Assembly (NCBI RefSeq): GCF_003628305.1
Contig: NZ_RBZM01000008.1
Location: 186,001 to 250,000 of the forward strand
DNA from: Cohnella endophytica
GTDB taxonomy: Bacteria > Bacillota > Bacilli > Paenibacillales > Paenibacillaceae
Length of the DNA stretch: 64,000 nt
Direction of reading: 5' to 3'
The notes beneath the pieces were generated by a model, which saw nothing but the letters and a program-made list of their open reading frames with translations, was not told the DNA's origin and made no database searches. Each line of letters opens with the position of its first letter. Within the stretch, counting starts at the first letter, position 1. Positions 8,095-15,893 of the stretch are shown here, one piece after another. A program made the translations under genes and the position numbers.

Positions 8095-9573
8095 ATGCTG
8101 AAGGCGGTCGTATTCGACGATGAATTTATCGTGCTCAAGGCACTTAAGAAGCTGATCGAATGGAACGATTACGGGATAGAGCTCGTCGGAACGGCAACCG
8201 ATGGATTGTCGGCGCTCGAGACGTTCCGATCCTTAAGACCCGAGATCGTGATGACCGATATCCGTATGCCCGGAATGGACGGGCTGGAGCTCATCGATAT
8301 CATTCGCTCGGAAGCGCCGGAAACCATGTTTATCGTGTTCAGCGGATATAACGAATTCGAGTACGTTAAGCGGGCCATAAAGCTTGGCGTAGTCGATTAT
8401 TTGGAAAAGCCGATCGACATCGCCAAAATCAAAGAAGGCGTACAGAAAGCGGTCGATCGGATTAACGAACTGAACGAGGTTTCCGAGCTGAAGATGAAAT
8501 GGCAGCAGGGACTTCTTGAAAAAGAGACGCACGATCTGTTATTGCATGGCGCCGAAGCTCGGTTGAAGTGGGCGGAGCAGTTCGGAGCGGATGCGGAGCG
8601 GGTAACGGGCGTAACCGTACTGGCTAGTTCGGAGGAAGGATTCGGGATACAGCCCGGAGGAGCATACCGCTCCGTGCAAATTCGTAACGGCAATGAAAGA
8701 CTGATCGTGCTGTTCCATTTCAGCGATTCGAGGAGGGAATGGTCGGAAGAGCTCGCCTTATGGACGAATACGGCGGTCGGGTCGGGAAGGACGTATCCTT
8801 CGGTCGCCGATGCGCCTCAAAGCTATAAGGAGGCATTAAGGGCTCTTCGATACGGGAAGTATTTAGAAGGCAAGGGCTGGATCCGCTTTGAAGATCTTGG
8901 GGAGAGCCATGTGGTTAACCCTTTATTGTCGGAAAGGGAAGAGGAAGTTCTGTTCGACATGCGGATCGGGGATAAAGAAAGCCTCTTGCTCAAACTCGAC
9001 GGCTATTTGGAAGAGTTTAAGCAGGAGAAAATGGATCCGGAGATTGCCGAGATCGAACTCTTGAAAATGGTGTTTCACGGCCTTGAAGTCGCCAAGGAAA
9101 CGGGGGGCAACCCGTCGGAGCTTGGAACGATCGCCCACTTGCCGAGACTTGAACTTCGTAATCTGCAGACTCAGGAGGAAATGGCGCATTGGCTTCGCGG
9201 CCAGATGGAGAAAATTATGGATTGGATCCTAGTTGTCCGCCATAAGTCCAAGCATGCCGCTATCGAGAAAGCTCTGGATTATATCGCCGAACACTATGGA
9301 CGCGATTTGACTCAACAGGAGGTTGCGGATAACGTTCAGATGAACGCGACATATTTCAGCCTCCTATTTAAAGAGCAAATGGGTATTTCCTATATTAAAT
9401 ACTTAACCAAGGTGCGCATCGAGAAAGCGAAGGATCTGTTGAACGAAGGGATGCCGATTCAGGAAATCAGCGAGAGGGTCGGATACTATCATGCCAGACA
9501 CTTTTCCGAAGTGTTTAAAAAGCAGACAGGTATAACCCCGGGGCAGTATCGTTCGAGAGGGAAAGGACAGTGA
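8095..9573 (+). CDS. YesN-type response regulator, REC plus AraC DNA-binding domain
   Basis: A 492-residue regulator. The receiver domain spans about residues 1-125, with acidic pocket DDE at 8-10, phosphoacceptor Asp55 in VMTDIRMPGMDG and Lys in DYLEKPI. A long middle region (about 130-385) is followed by an AraC double helix-turn-helix (about 390-490; LTQQEVADNVQMNATYFSLL and ISERVGYYHARHFSEVFKK). It lies 3 bases after the kinase gene and 4 bases before a lipoprotein gene, so the three form one operon. By analogy with other YesN proteins it should activate the sugar transporter operon at 11 kb. That target is inferred from position. Confidence 0.92.
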   Translation: MLKAVVFDDEFIVLKALKKLIEWNDYGIELVGTATDGLSALETFRSLRPEIVMTDIRMPGMDGLELIDIIRSEAPETMFIVFSGYNEFEYVKRAIKLGVVDYLEKPIDIAKIKEGVQKAVDRINELNEVSELKMKWQQGLLEKETHDLLLHGAEARLKWAEQFGADAERVTGVTVLASSEEGFGIQPGGAYRSVQIRNGNERLIVLFHFSDSRREWSEELALWTNTAVGSGRTYPSVADAPQSYKEALRALRYGKYLEGKGWIRFEDLGESHVVNPLLSEREEEVLFDMRIGDKESLLLKLDGYLEEFKQEKMDPEIAEIELLKMVFHGLEVAKETGGNPSELGTIAHLPRLELRNLQTQEEMAHWLRGQMEKIMDWILVVRHKSKHAAIEKALDYIAEHYGRDLTQQEVADNVQMNATYFSLLFKEQMGISYIKYLTKVRIEKAKDLLNEGMPIQEISERVGYYHARHFSEVFKKQTGITPGQYRSRGKGQ

Positions 9574-9577
9574 AAGG

Positions 9578-10900
9578 ATGAAAAAGACGCGTTCCTTCCT
9601 CATTGCGATCGGTTGTTTGGTCTTGATCCTTCAATGCTCGTGCGGAAGTCCCGCGATCTACTTAAACGAGGAGCAAGCCGATCCGGCCACGACCGTCTTG
9701 TATTTAACGTCCAACAAAGAAAACGAAGGAAGCTCTAAAATCATTAGCGAACTGGCACGCGAATACGAGGAGCTTCATCCGGGCGTACAGTACAAATTCG
9801 AAAACGTAGCCGAAAGGGACTTGTCGCAGCGCGTACAGTTGTTGGCGGCCAGCAATGATTTGCCCGTCCTGTTCAGTTATCAATCTGGCAGGCCATTGCT
9901 TGACCTCATTCGCAGCGATGCCGCGCTTAACGTGGAGCAATCCTTTTCCGAGTTGGGAATCTTGGATAAGCTGAATCCTGCCGCGGTTGATTTACTGAAG
10001 GCGTACGTGGACGGAGCAGGCTTATACGCGCTGCCGCTAGAAATGAACATTGAGGGCTTCTGGTATAACAAAAGCATATTCAGCAAGTACGGATTAAAGG
10101 AACCGACCACTTGGAACGAAATGCTCGAAATCGCCGAAACTTTAAAACAAAACGATGTCCTGCCCTTCTCGGTAGCCGGCAAGGAAAAATGGCCGATCAC
10201 AAGGCTGATCAATGCTTACGCGATTCGCAAGTTCGGAGCGGACGCCATGGAGAAAGTAGACAAAGGAAGCCTCCAATTGACGAACCCTGGCTTCGTAGAA
10301 GCAGCACGGTCCGTACAGATGATGGGACTCCGGGGGTATTTCGGTCCTCGGGTGAACACGATAGACATGGGCACCTCCGTGGATCAATTTTTACAAGGAA
10401 AGGCTGCTATGTTCTATATGGGCAGTTGGCAGTTACGCGCGTTTAACGATCCCGCGCTGAACAAGATCGGTAAGGATCAGATCGGATTTTTCAGCATTCC
10501 CTTGGTTGAAGGCGGGGCGGGAACATTAGACGAGTATCCGGTAAACGCGGGACTTACGACGTCCATTTCAAAATCCGCTTATACACCGGAGGTCGGCAAG
10601 TGGTTGAAATATGTTTTCGAGCGTTACGGCGATCGTGCCATGAGCGAACTTGGAATGGTGACGGGATTTAATGTTCAGTCTTTGCCGGAGAACGTGCCGC
10701 CGTTGACGAAGATGGTTCAGGATAAAATTAATCATGCCAAGAAGGGAGTTCTGTGGTTCGAAGCGAGATTTAGCACGAAGTCCCAGTTGACGGCGTGGGA
10801 TAACGCCCAGTCTCTCGTGACCAACGGAAGCTACTCTCCGGAACAGTACATGAAAGATTTGCAGATCCAGATCGATCACGATCGCGAGGCGCGGAAATAG
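9578..10900 (+). CDS. extracellular solute-binding lipoprotein of the sensor operon
   Basis: A 440-residue family-1-type (sugar) solute-binding protein. The signal peptide is hydrophobic (residues 7-20) and ends in LQCSC, with Cys22 as the likely lipidated residue, although the lipobox is unusual. Downstream motifs GLYALPLEMNIEGFWYNKSIF and FLQGKAAMFYMGSWQLRAF are typical of the family. It begins 4 bases after the response regulator and is closed by a terminator. It is therefore co-expressed with the kinase rather than with the permeases, which have their own binding protein. That suggests a sensing role, presenting ligand to the kinase, rather than bulk uptake (inference). Confidence 0.88.
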   Translation: MKKTRSFLIAIGCLVLILQCSCGSPAIYLNEEQADPATTVLYLTSNKENEGSSKIISELAREYEELHPGVQYKFENVAERDLSQRVQLLAASNDLPVLFSYQSGRPLLDLIRSDAALNVEQSFSELGILDKLNPAAVDLLKAYVDGAGLYALPLEMNIEGFWYNKSIFSKYGLKEPTTWNEMLEIAETLKQNDVLPFSVAGKEKWPITRLINAYAIRKFGADAMEKVDKGSLQLTNPGFVEAARSVQMMGLRGYFGPRVNTIDMGTSVDQFLQGKAAMFYMGSWQLRAFNDPALNKIGKDQIGFFSIPLVEGGAGTLDEYPVNAGLTTSISKSAYTPEVGKWLKYVFERYGDRAMSELGMVTGFNVQSLPENVPPLTKMVQDKINHAKKGVLWFEARFSTKSQLTAWDNAQSLVTNGSYSPEQYMKDLQIQIDHDREARK

Positions 10901-10913
10901 CAAGATTTCATTG

Positions 10914-10940
10914 AAAGAACCCGCGAGGGTTCTTTTTTTG
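10914..10940 (+). terminator. intrinsic terminator closing the kinase-regulator-lipoprotein operon
   Basis: AAGAACCC (10915-10922) pairs with GGGTTCTT (10927-10934), followed by a run of T. Confidence 0.88.
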
Positions 10941-10975
10941 TGAAAAATGCGGATTAGATACAAAAAATGACTCAC

Positions 10976-11024
10976 TTATGAGGAACGACAGTCTCTCTTA
11001 CAATAAGAAAAGTAAGCGATATCA
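10976..11024 (+). promoter_or_regulatory. promoter and cre-like operator of the first CUT1 sugar transporter operon
   Basis: A TACAAT -10 (10999-11004) with a poor -35 (TTATGA, 17-base spacer) suggests an activator-dependent promoter. AAGTAAGCGATATCA at 11010-11024 matches the cre consensus WTGNAANCGNWNNCW at all but one conserved base and covers the expected start point, where CcpA would repress. Both assignments are by eye. Confidence 0.45.
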
Positions 11025-11063
11025 ATCATTTCGGTCATAAACTATTCAAATGGGGGAATTCAA

Positions 11064-12437
11064 TTGAAATCTTGGAAATCCAAAGCCGCAAGCGTCGCAT
11101 TGGCCTCGTTGTTTACGTTGACTCTTTCTGCCTGCGGCAGCTCGAACGACAACAACGCATCCAACAGCCCATCGGTTAGCCCGTCCGCCAATGCATCGGA
11201 AAGCCCTTCCGCTAGCGCTTCCGGAAACACTTCGGAGCCGGTTACGTTAACGATGCTCGTATCCGGCGCTAAAGCTGCCGAAGGCGAGGATTTTGAACTC
11301 GAAACGTTGCCTAAGCTTGTAAAAGAAAAGTTCCCGAACGTAACGTTGGAAGTTCAAAAGCTGCCGGATGAGCAATACTATACGTCCGTTAAAGCGAAAC
11401 TCGCGGCTAGCGAAGGCCCGGATATCTTCCTTGTATTCCCTAAGCTAGCTAATATGGGAGCGATAGAAGTGGCGAAAGCCGGCTATGCGGCAGACCTGTC
11501 CGATCTTGCCTTCTGGAAAAACGTGAGTCCCGCCGCCAAAAACGACATGAGCTACGAAGGCAAACCTTACGCGGTAGCGAAAGGCATGGATATTCTCGGT
11601 ACTTACTACAATAAGGCGCTGTTCGACAAAGCGGGCATTACCGAAATTCCGAAGGATTGGCCAAGCTTCCTGGCGGCTTCGGATAAATTGAAAGCAGCCG
11701 GAATTACGCCAATCGTCATGGGCGACAAAGATCCATGGGTCATTCAGTTCGGCATGTACCAACTCGCGGCTAACTCCGTATATCCTGCCGATCCGGAATT
11801 CGATAATAAGCTGCAAACCGGAGAAACGTCTTTGACCGACTCGAAGTGGGTCAAAACGGTTAACCAGTACGCGGAGCTCTACAAAAACGGGTATGTCAAT
11901 AAAGGTTCTCTTGGGATGGCGAGCGCGCAAGCCGTGCAGCAATTCGTCGATGGCAAAGCCGCAATGATCTTCACGGGAACTTGGGATCTTCCGGGCTTAA
12001 CCGCCAAAGGCGCAGCCGAATTCGAGCGCGGATTTTTCTCCCTGCCGGGCAACGATGCGGGACAACCGGTATATGCCTCTGCGGCAACCGCCGCGGGATA
12101 TGCTTTGAATGCGAACTCGAAGCATCTGGACGTAGCCAAGCAAATTTTCGAATATTTGTATGATGTTCAATCCCCGTTGTTCCAAGCATGGAGCGATTCT
12201 AACCCATCCATTAGCGTGTTCAACGGCGTGACGTTGAAGAATGAAATATTCAAAGACGTATTGAACGAAATCCAAAGCACGGGTCATGCCTTCTACTTCA
12301 GCAATCAAATGTGGCCGGCGGGCGTGAGCGATGTCATGCAATCGAAATTCGCGGAAATTATCGGCGGCAAGAAAACGACAGCCGAAGATGTGACGAAAGC
12401 GATGCAAGCTAAGTACAGCGAGCTTAATAAAGGTTAA
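11064..12437 (+). CDS. sugar ABC transporter substrate-binding lipoprotein (CUT1 family)
   Basis: A 457-residue lipoprotein starting at TTG 11064 behind GGGGGAA. The signal peptide ends at LSAC with lipidated Cys24, followed by a Ser/Asn/Pro-rich linker (residues about 26-60). The mature domain has the family-1 binding-protein pattern (ASEGPDIFLVFPKLANMGAI, YNKALFDKAGI, FVDGKAAMIFTGTWDL). It delivers an oligosaccharide to the two permeases encoded next. No ATPase gene is nearby, as is usual for Bacillota CUT1 systems that share a common MsmX-like ATPase. A stable hairpin separates it from the permease genes. Confidence 0.92.
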   Translation: MKSWKSKAASVALASLFTLTLSACGSSNDNNASNSPSVSPSANASESPSASASGNTSEPVTLTMLVSGAKAAEGEDFELETLPKLVKEKFPNVTLEVQKLPDEQYYTSVKAKLAASEGPDIFLVFPKLANMGAIEVAKAGYAADLSDLAFWKNVSPAAKNDMSYEGKPYAVAKGMDILGTYYNKALFDKAGITEIPKDWPSFLAASDKLKAAGITPIVMGDKDPWVIQFGMYQLAANSVYPADPEFDNKLQTGETSLTDSKWVKTVNQYAELYKNGYVNKGSLGMASAQAVQQFVDGKAAMIFTGTWDLPGLTAKGAAEFERGFFSLPGNDAGQPVYASAATAAGYALNANSKHLDVAKQIFEYLYDVQSPLFQAWSDSNPSISVFNGVTLKNEIFKDVLNEIQSTGHAFYFSNQMWPAGVSDVMQSKFAEIIGGKKTTAEDVTKAMQAKYSELNKG

Positions 12438-12447
12438 TAGAGGCGAT

Positions 12448-12479
12448 CGTCGAGGGGGGAGAGTTGTCCTCCCTCGACG
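12448..12479 (+). other. intercistronic hairpin between binding-protein and permease genes
   Basis: 13-bp arms (12448-12460 and 12467-12479, one G-U pair) enclose the loop GAGTTG with no T tract after. This fits an RNA-stabilising or partial-attenuation hairpin that raises binding-protein over permease expression. A similar hairpin sits at the same junction of the second CUT1 operon (29719-29743). Confidence 0.6.
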
Positions 12480-12507
12480 TAATTTCTCCCGAAAGGAAAG
12501 AAGCATC

Positions 12508-13389
12508 ATGAATAGCGCCGTCATGAAAAAAACGATGTACTTTTTCGTACTTCCGGCTCTTTTGTTTTACTGCCTTTTTTGGATCGTTCCGATTCTCAAG
12601 CTGTTCCAGTATAGCGTTACGGATTACAACGGTTACGTACAGAAATTCAGTTACGTAGGTTTGGATAATTTCACAAAGCTATTCCATGAAGAAATCTTAG
12701 GGCTTTCCATCAGGAACACGTTGATCTATACGTTTATCACCGTCGTTGCGGGAAATTTGATCGCACTTGCCCTGGCATTTCTCTTAAACGCGAATATTCG
12801 AGCAAAAGGTATCTATCGTTCGGCATTTTACATCCCGACACTGTTCAGCGCGATCGTCGTCGGATTCATCTGGAGCTACGTATACATGCCGGACGATGGC
12901 TTAATTGCCTCTATCATGAATAAAATCGGAATTACGGGACTGGACACGAATTTTCTCGGCAGCTATTCCAAAGCGCTCTATTCCATTATCGCGGTCGATA
13001 TTTGGAAAAATATCGGGACAAGCACGATCATATTTCTAGCCGGTCTGCAAACCGTCCCTCAAGATTTGATCGAGGCGGGCAAAATCGACGGCGCCGGCCG
13101 CTGGAAACTCGTTCGGTTTATTAAAATTCCGTTGCTTGCAACTTCGATCACGATTAACGTCACGCTTAGCGTCATTAACGGGCTTAAAGCGTTCGACTAT
13201 CCGTTTATCATGACGAATGGCGGTCCGGGCACCTCCACGAATACGCTTATTTTCACTATTTATAAAATGGCGTTCACGGATCAGCAATTCGGCAAAGCAT
13301 CGGCGCTCGGAATTATTTCCTTTGCGCTTATTATCGTCATTACATCCGTGTTCGTGTTTACCCTGAATAGAAGGGAGGTTGCGGCATGA
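12508..13389 (+). CDS. CUT1 sugar ABC transporter permease, MalF/UgpA type
   Basis: A 293-residue inner-membrane permease with six predicted helices and the EAA loop (LIEAGKIDGAGRWKLVRFIKIPLL) that contacts the ATPase. The motif TNGGPGTSTNTLIF near the end is typical of MalF/LacF-type subunits. It starts at ATG 12508 behind GAAAGGAAAG. Its last four bases overlap the next permease gene, so translation is coupled. It forms a heterodimer with that product to import the sugar bound by the preceding lipoprotein. Confidence 0.92.
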   Translation: MNSAVMKKTMYFFVLPALLFYCLFWIVPILKLFQYSVTDYNGYVQKFSYVGLDNFTKLFHEEILGLSIRNTLIYTFITVVAGNLIALALAFLLNANIRAKGIYRSAFYIPTLFSAIVVGFIWSYVYMPDDGLIASIMNKIGITGLDTNFLGSYSKALYSIIAVDIWKNIGTSTIIFLAGLQTVPQDLIEAGKIDGAGRWKLVRFIKIPLLATSITINVTLSVINGLKAFDYPFIMTNGGPGTSTNTLIFTIYKMAFTDQQFGKASALGIISFALIIVITSVFVFTLNRREVAA

Positions 13390-14225
13390 GCACATCCGGC
13401 ACCTTGGCCAAGAAATCCGTTACCCATGCGGTCATCATCGCGCTTGTGCTCCTCAATATAGCGCCTCTCTTGATCGTTTTGTCCAGTTCGTTAAGGTCTC
13501 CGCGCAATATGACCGACCCGCTTGACTGGTTCAACGAGTTGACGCTAGCGAGCTTTCGTTCCGCTTATACGCGAATGCATTTCCCGACGGCATTGTGGAA
13601 CAGCGTAGTGTTAACCGTTCTGTCCGTTTTGTTCGTGGTCCTATTGGCGGCTATGGCCGCCTACCCGATCGCGCGAATCCGCAGCAAGGTTAGCAAGTTC
13701 CTTTATATTTTCTTTCTGTCCGGGCTTGTCGTTCCTGGACAAATGGTTCTCATCCCCATTATTCAGATGATTAAGGGTTTGGGCATCCCGATGAGTCAAT
13801 ATACGCCGATTCTCATGTTCATCACCTGCAGCTTGCCGTTCTCTACATTCTTGTATACGGGATTCATCCGGAGCAGCGTTCCGGAAGAGATCGAGGAAGC
13901 CGCGCACATTGACGGCGCCGGTCTGTTCCGTCGCTTCTGGCAAATCGTGTTTCCCCTCATCTTACCGGTCACCGTGTCCGTAGTGATCACGCAAGGGGTT
14001 TGGATTTGGAACGATTATTTCTTTAACATGGTATTTATTACAAAGGCGGCGGACGCTCCGCTTCCGGTCGCCATGCTCGGGTTTCTGGGCGATCAGCAAA
14101 ATCCGGCGCAATGGAATGTTCTGTTCGCGGCATGTATTTTGTGCGCGCTGCCGCTATTGGTGGCCTTCCTCTCGCTTCAGAAATACTTCGTAGGCGGCTT
14201 GACGGTAGGCTCCGTCAAAGGCTGA
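13386..14225 (+). CDS. CUT1 sugar ABC transporter permease, MalG/UgpE type
   Basis: A 279-residue six-helix permease with the EAA loop (EEIEEAAHIDGAGLFRRFWQIVFPL) and the characteristic C-terminus ending FVGGLTVGSVKG. It overlaps the previous permease gene by four bases (ATGA). It completes the membrane channel of the importer. The next gene, a GH78-like enzyme, follows after 23 bases and probably acts on the imported oligosaccharide. Confidence 0.92.
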   Translation: MSTSGTLAKKSVTHAVIIALVLLNIAPLLIVLSSSLRSPRNMTDPLDWFNELTLASFRSAYTRMHFPTALWNSVVLTVLSVLFVVLLAAMAAYPIARIRSKVSKFLYIFFLSGLVVPGQMVLIPIIQMIKGLGIPMSQYTPILMFITCSLPFSTFLYTGFIRSSVPEEIEEAAHIDGAGLFRRFWQIVFPLILPVTVSVVITQGVWIWNDYFFNMVFITKAADAPLPVAMLGFLGDQQNPAQWNVLFAACILCALPLLVAFLSLQKYFVGGLTVGSVKG

Positions 14226-14248
14226 TTCGCAGGTTGAGGAGACTAATA

Positions 14249-15838
14249 ATGATAAATAAACCATTCGTGGACATAGCTGAACGGTTAAAGCCGGAATTAA
14301 TCGAACAAAAAATATACCCGAAGCGTCTCGTTGAAATCGTAGCCGACCCGGAAGCATTACATGGGTGGCGCGTTCAAGGTGTCGGCACGTACGATTCGCT
14401 GCATGAGCGGAAATTCGAGAAAGGCGATAGCTTCGTCTTGGATCTCGGCGACCATCAAGTCGGGTATTTGACCTTCTCGCTGCAGTCGGCGGAGGCAAGG
14501 GCCGATGCGCCGGTTCGCTTGAAATTCATCTTCGGCGAAATGCCTTGCGAAATCGGCGAAAGCTTCGATGAATACAACGGCTGGTTAGATCGCTCTTGGC
14601 TGCAGGACGAGATCGTTAACTTCGACGTCGTGCCCGGAACTTATACGCTTCCGCGTAGGTACAGCTTTCGTTATTTGAAAATCGAGGTGCTGACCCCGGC
14701 TCGCAAATTCAAGATTGCATTCGCCGATCTTTACGTGACTTCCGTGAGTTCGGCGGATCTTTCCTCGGTTCCGCCTTTGCCGGATCATGTTCCCGACGAT
14801 TTGCGCGTAATGGATCGCATCTCTATCAAGACGCTGCAGGATTGCATGCAGACGGTGTTCGAGGATGGACCGAAGCGCGACCGGCGTTTGTGGATCGGCG
14901 ATTTAAGGCTGCAGGCTCTAGCGAATTACGAGACCGTTAAAAATTACGAGCTCGTAAAAAGATGCTTGTATTTGTTCGCGGGCTTGCGTTTAGAAGGCGG
15001 TCAGGTGTCCGCATGCGTGTACGAGAAGCCGGAACCGGCCGCGGACGACATTTACTTGTACGATTATTCCTTGTTTTTCATTTCAACGCTTCATGATTAT
15101 TACGCGGCTACCCAAGATCGTGATACGCTCTTGCAGCTATGGCCCGTCGCTCTTGAGCAGGTGGGACTTTCACTAGGCAGATTGGATGATCGGGGAATCG
15201 TCACCGACGATCCGTCTTGGTACTGCTTTACGGATTGGCACGAGGATCTGAATAAACAGGCTTCGGCGCAAGCGGTGTTAATCTACGCCTTAAAGCAAGC
15301 CGTTGTGCTTGCGCAGACGATCGGATTAACAGAGCAAGCGATTAGCATTCGAAGCGATGTGGATCGTGCATCCGAAGCCGCGTTGACTCACTTGTTAAAT
15401 AGGAGCACCGGGTTCTTCGAAAGCGGTGACCAACGCCAAGTCTCTTGGGCATCGCAAGTATGGATGGTTCTAGCGGGCGTTCTGGAGCAAGAAGAGAATG
15501 CAGCTCTTCTCGATCGTCTGTTCGAAGAGAATCCATCCATTCGGCCGATGACTCCTTATATATACCATCATTTAATTGAAGCGCTTATGTTGTCCGGACG
15601 GAAAGAGAAGGCTTTGGAGCAGCTGCGGGTTTACTGGGGAGGGATGGCCGAGGAGGGCGCGGACACTTTCTGGGAAGTATTCCAACCGGCCGACAAGAAC
15701 AATTCGCCCTACGGTAGCAATTTGATCAACAGCTATTGCCATGCTTGGAGCTGCACTCCGACGTATTTCATTCGGAAGTACTACGCGCCGTTTCATTCAA
15801 ATCGGACAAAAGATTCGCATTCCTCAGAAGTAAACTAG
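14249..15838 (+). CDS. GH78-like glycosidase (alpha-L-rhamnosidase-related, six-hairpin fold)
   Basis: A 529-residue cytoplasmic protein. ATG 14249 has TTGAGGAGA upstream, whereas the open frame extending back to 14111 lies inside the permease gene and was discarded. An N-terminal beta-sandwich (about 40-205; LDLGDHQVGYLTFSL is the usual lead-in) precedes an (alpha/alpha)6 barrel. That barrel contains EDGPKRDRRLWIGDL, close to the DCPQRxxRxGWxGD region of GH78 rhamnosidases, and a closing segment with WEVFQP and CHAWSCTPTYFI. It is shorter than most GH78 enzymes, lacking extra beta domains. It probably removes a terminal deoxy-sugar or related unit from the imported oligosaccharide. The exact substrate is unknown. 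Confidence 0.75.
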   Translation: MINKPFVDIAERLKPELIEQKIYPKRLVEIVADPEALHGWRVQGVGTYDSLHERKFEKGDSFVLDLGDHQVGYLTFSLQSAEARADAPVRLKFIFGEMPCEIGESFDEYNGWLDRSWLQDEIVNFDVVPGTYTLPRRYSFRYLKIEVLTPARKFKIAFADLYVTSVSSADLSSVPPLPDHVPDDLRVMDRISIKTLQDCMQTVFEDGPKRDRRLWIGDLRLQALANYETVKNYELVKRCLYLFAGLRLEGGQVSACVYEKPEPAADDIYLYDYSLFFISTLHDYYAATQDRDTLLQLWPVALEQVGLSLGRLDDRGIVTDDPSWYCFTDWHEDLNKQASAQAVLIYALKQAVVLAQTIGLTEQAISIRSDVDRASEAALTHLLNRSTGFFESGDQRQVSWASQVWMVLAGVLEQEENAALLDRLFEENPSIRPMTPYIYHHLIEALMLSGRKEKALEQLRVYWGGMAEEGADTFWEVFQPADKNNSPYGSNLINSYCHAWSCTPTYFIRKYYAPFHSNRTKDSHSSEVN

Positions 15839-15859
15839 AGGGCACCGGCGGTATAACGC

Positions 15860-15893
15860 AAGACCACAACCTTAAGAGGTTGTGGTCTTTTCG
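15860..15893 (+). terminator. intrinsic terminator shared by converging genes
   Basis: AAGACCACAACC (15860-15871) pairs perfectly with GGTTGTGGTCTT (15878-15889) and T residues follow. Read leftward it also ends in a short T run. The stop codon of the converging sulfatase gene lies in the loop and stem of this hairpin. Confidence 0.88.

Noticed and set aside
14111..14248. Upstream extension of the GH78-like frame
   Set aside because: It lies inside the permease gene. ATG 14249 has a good ribosome site and matches the expected domain start.
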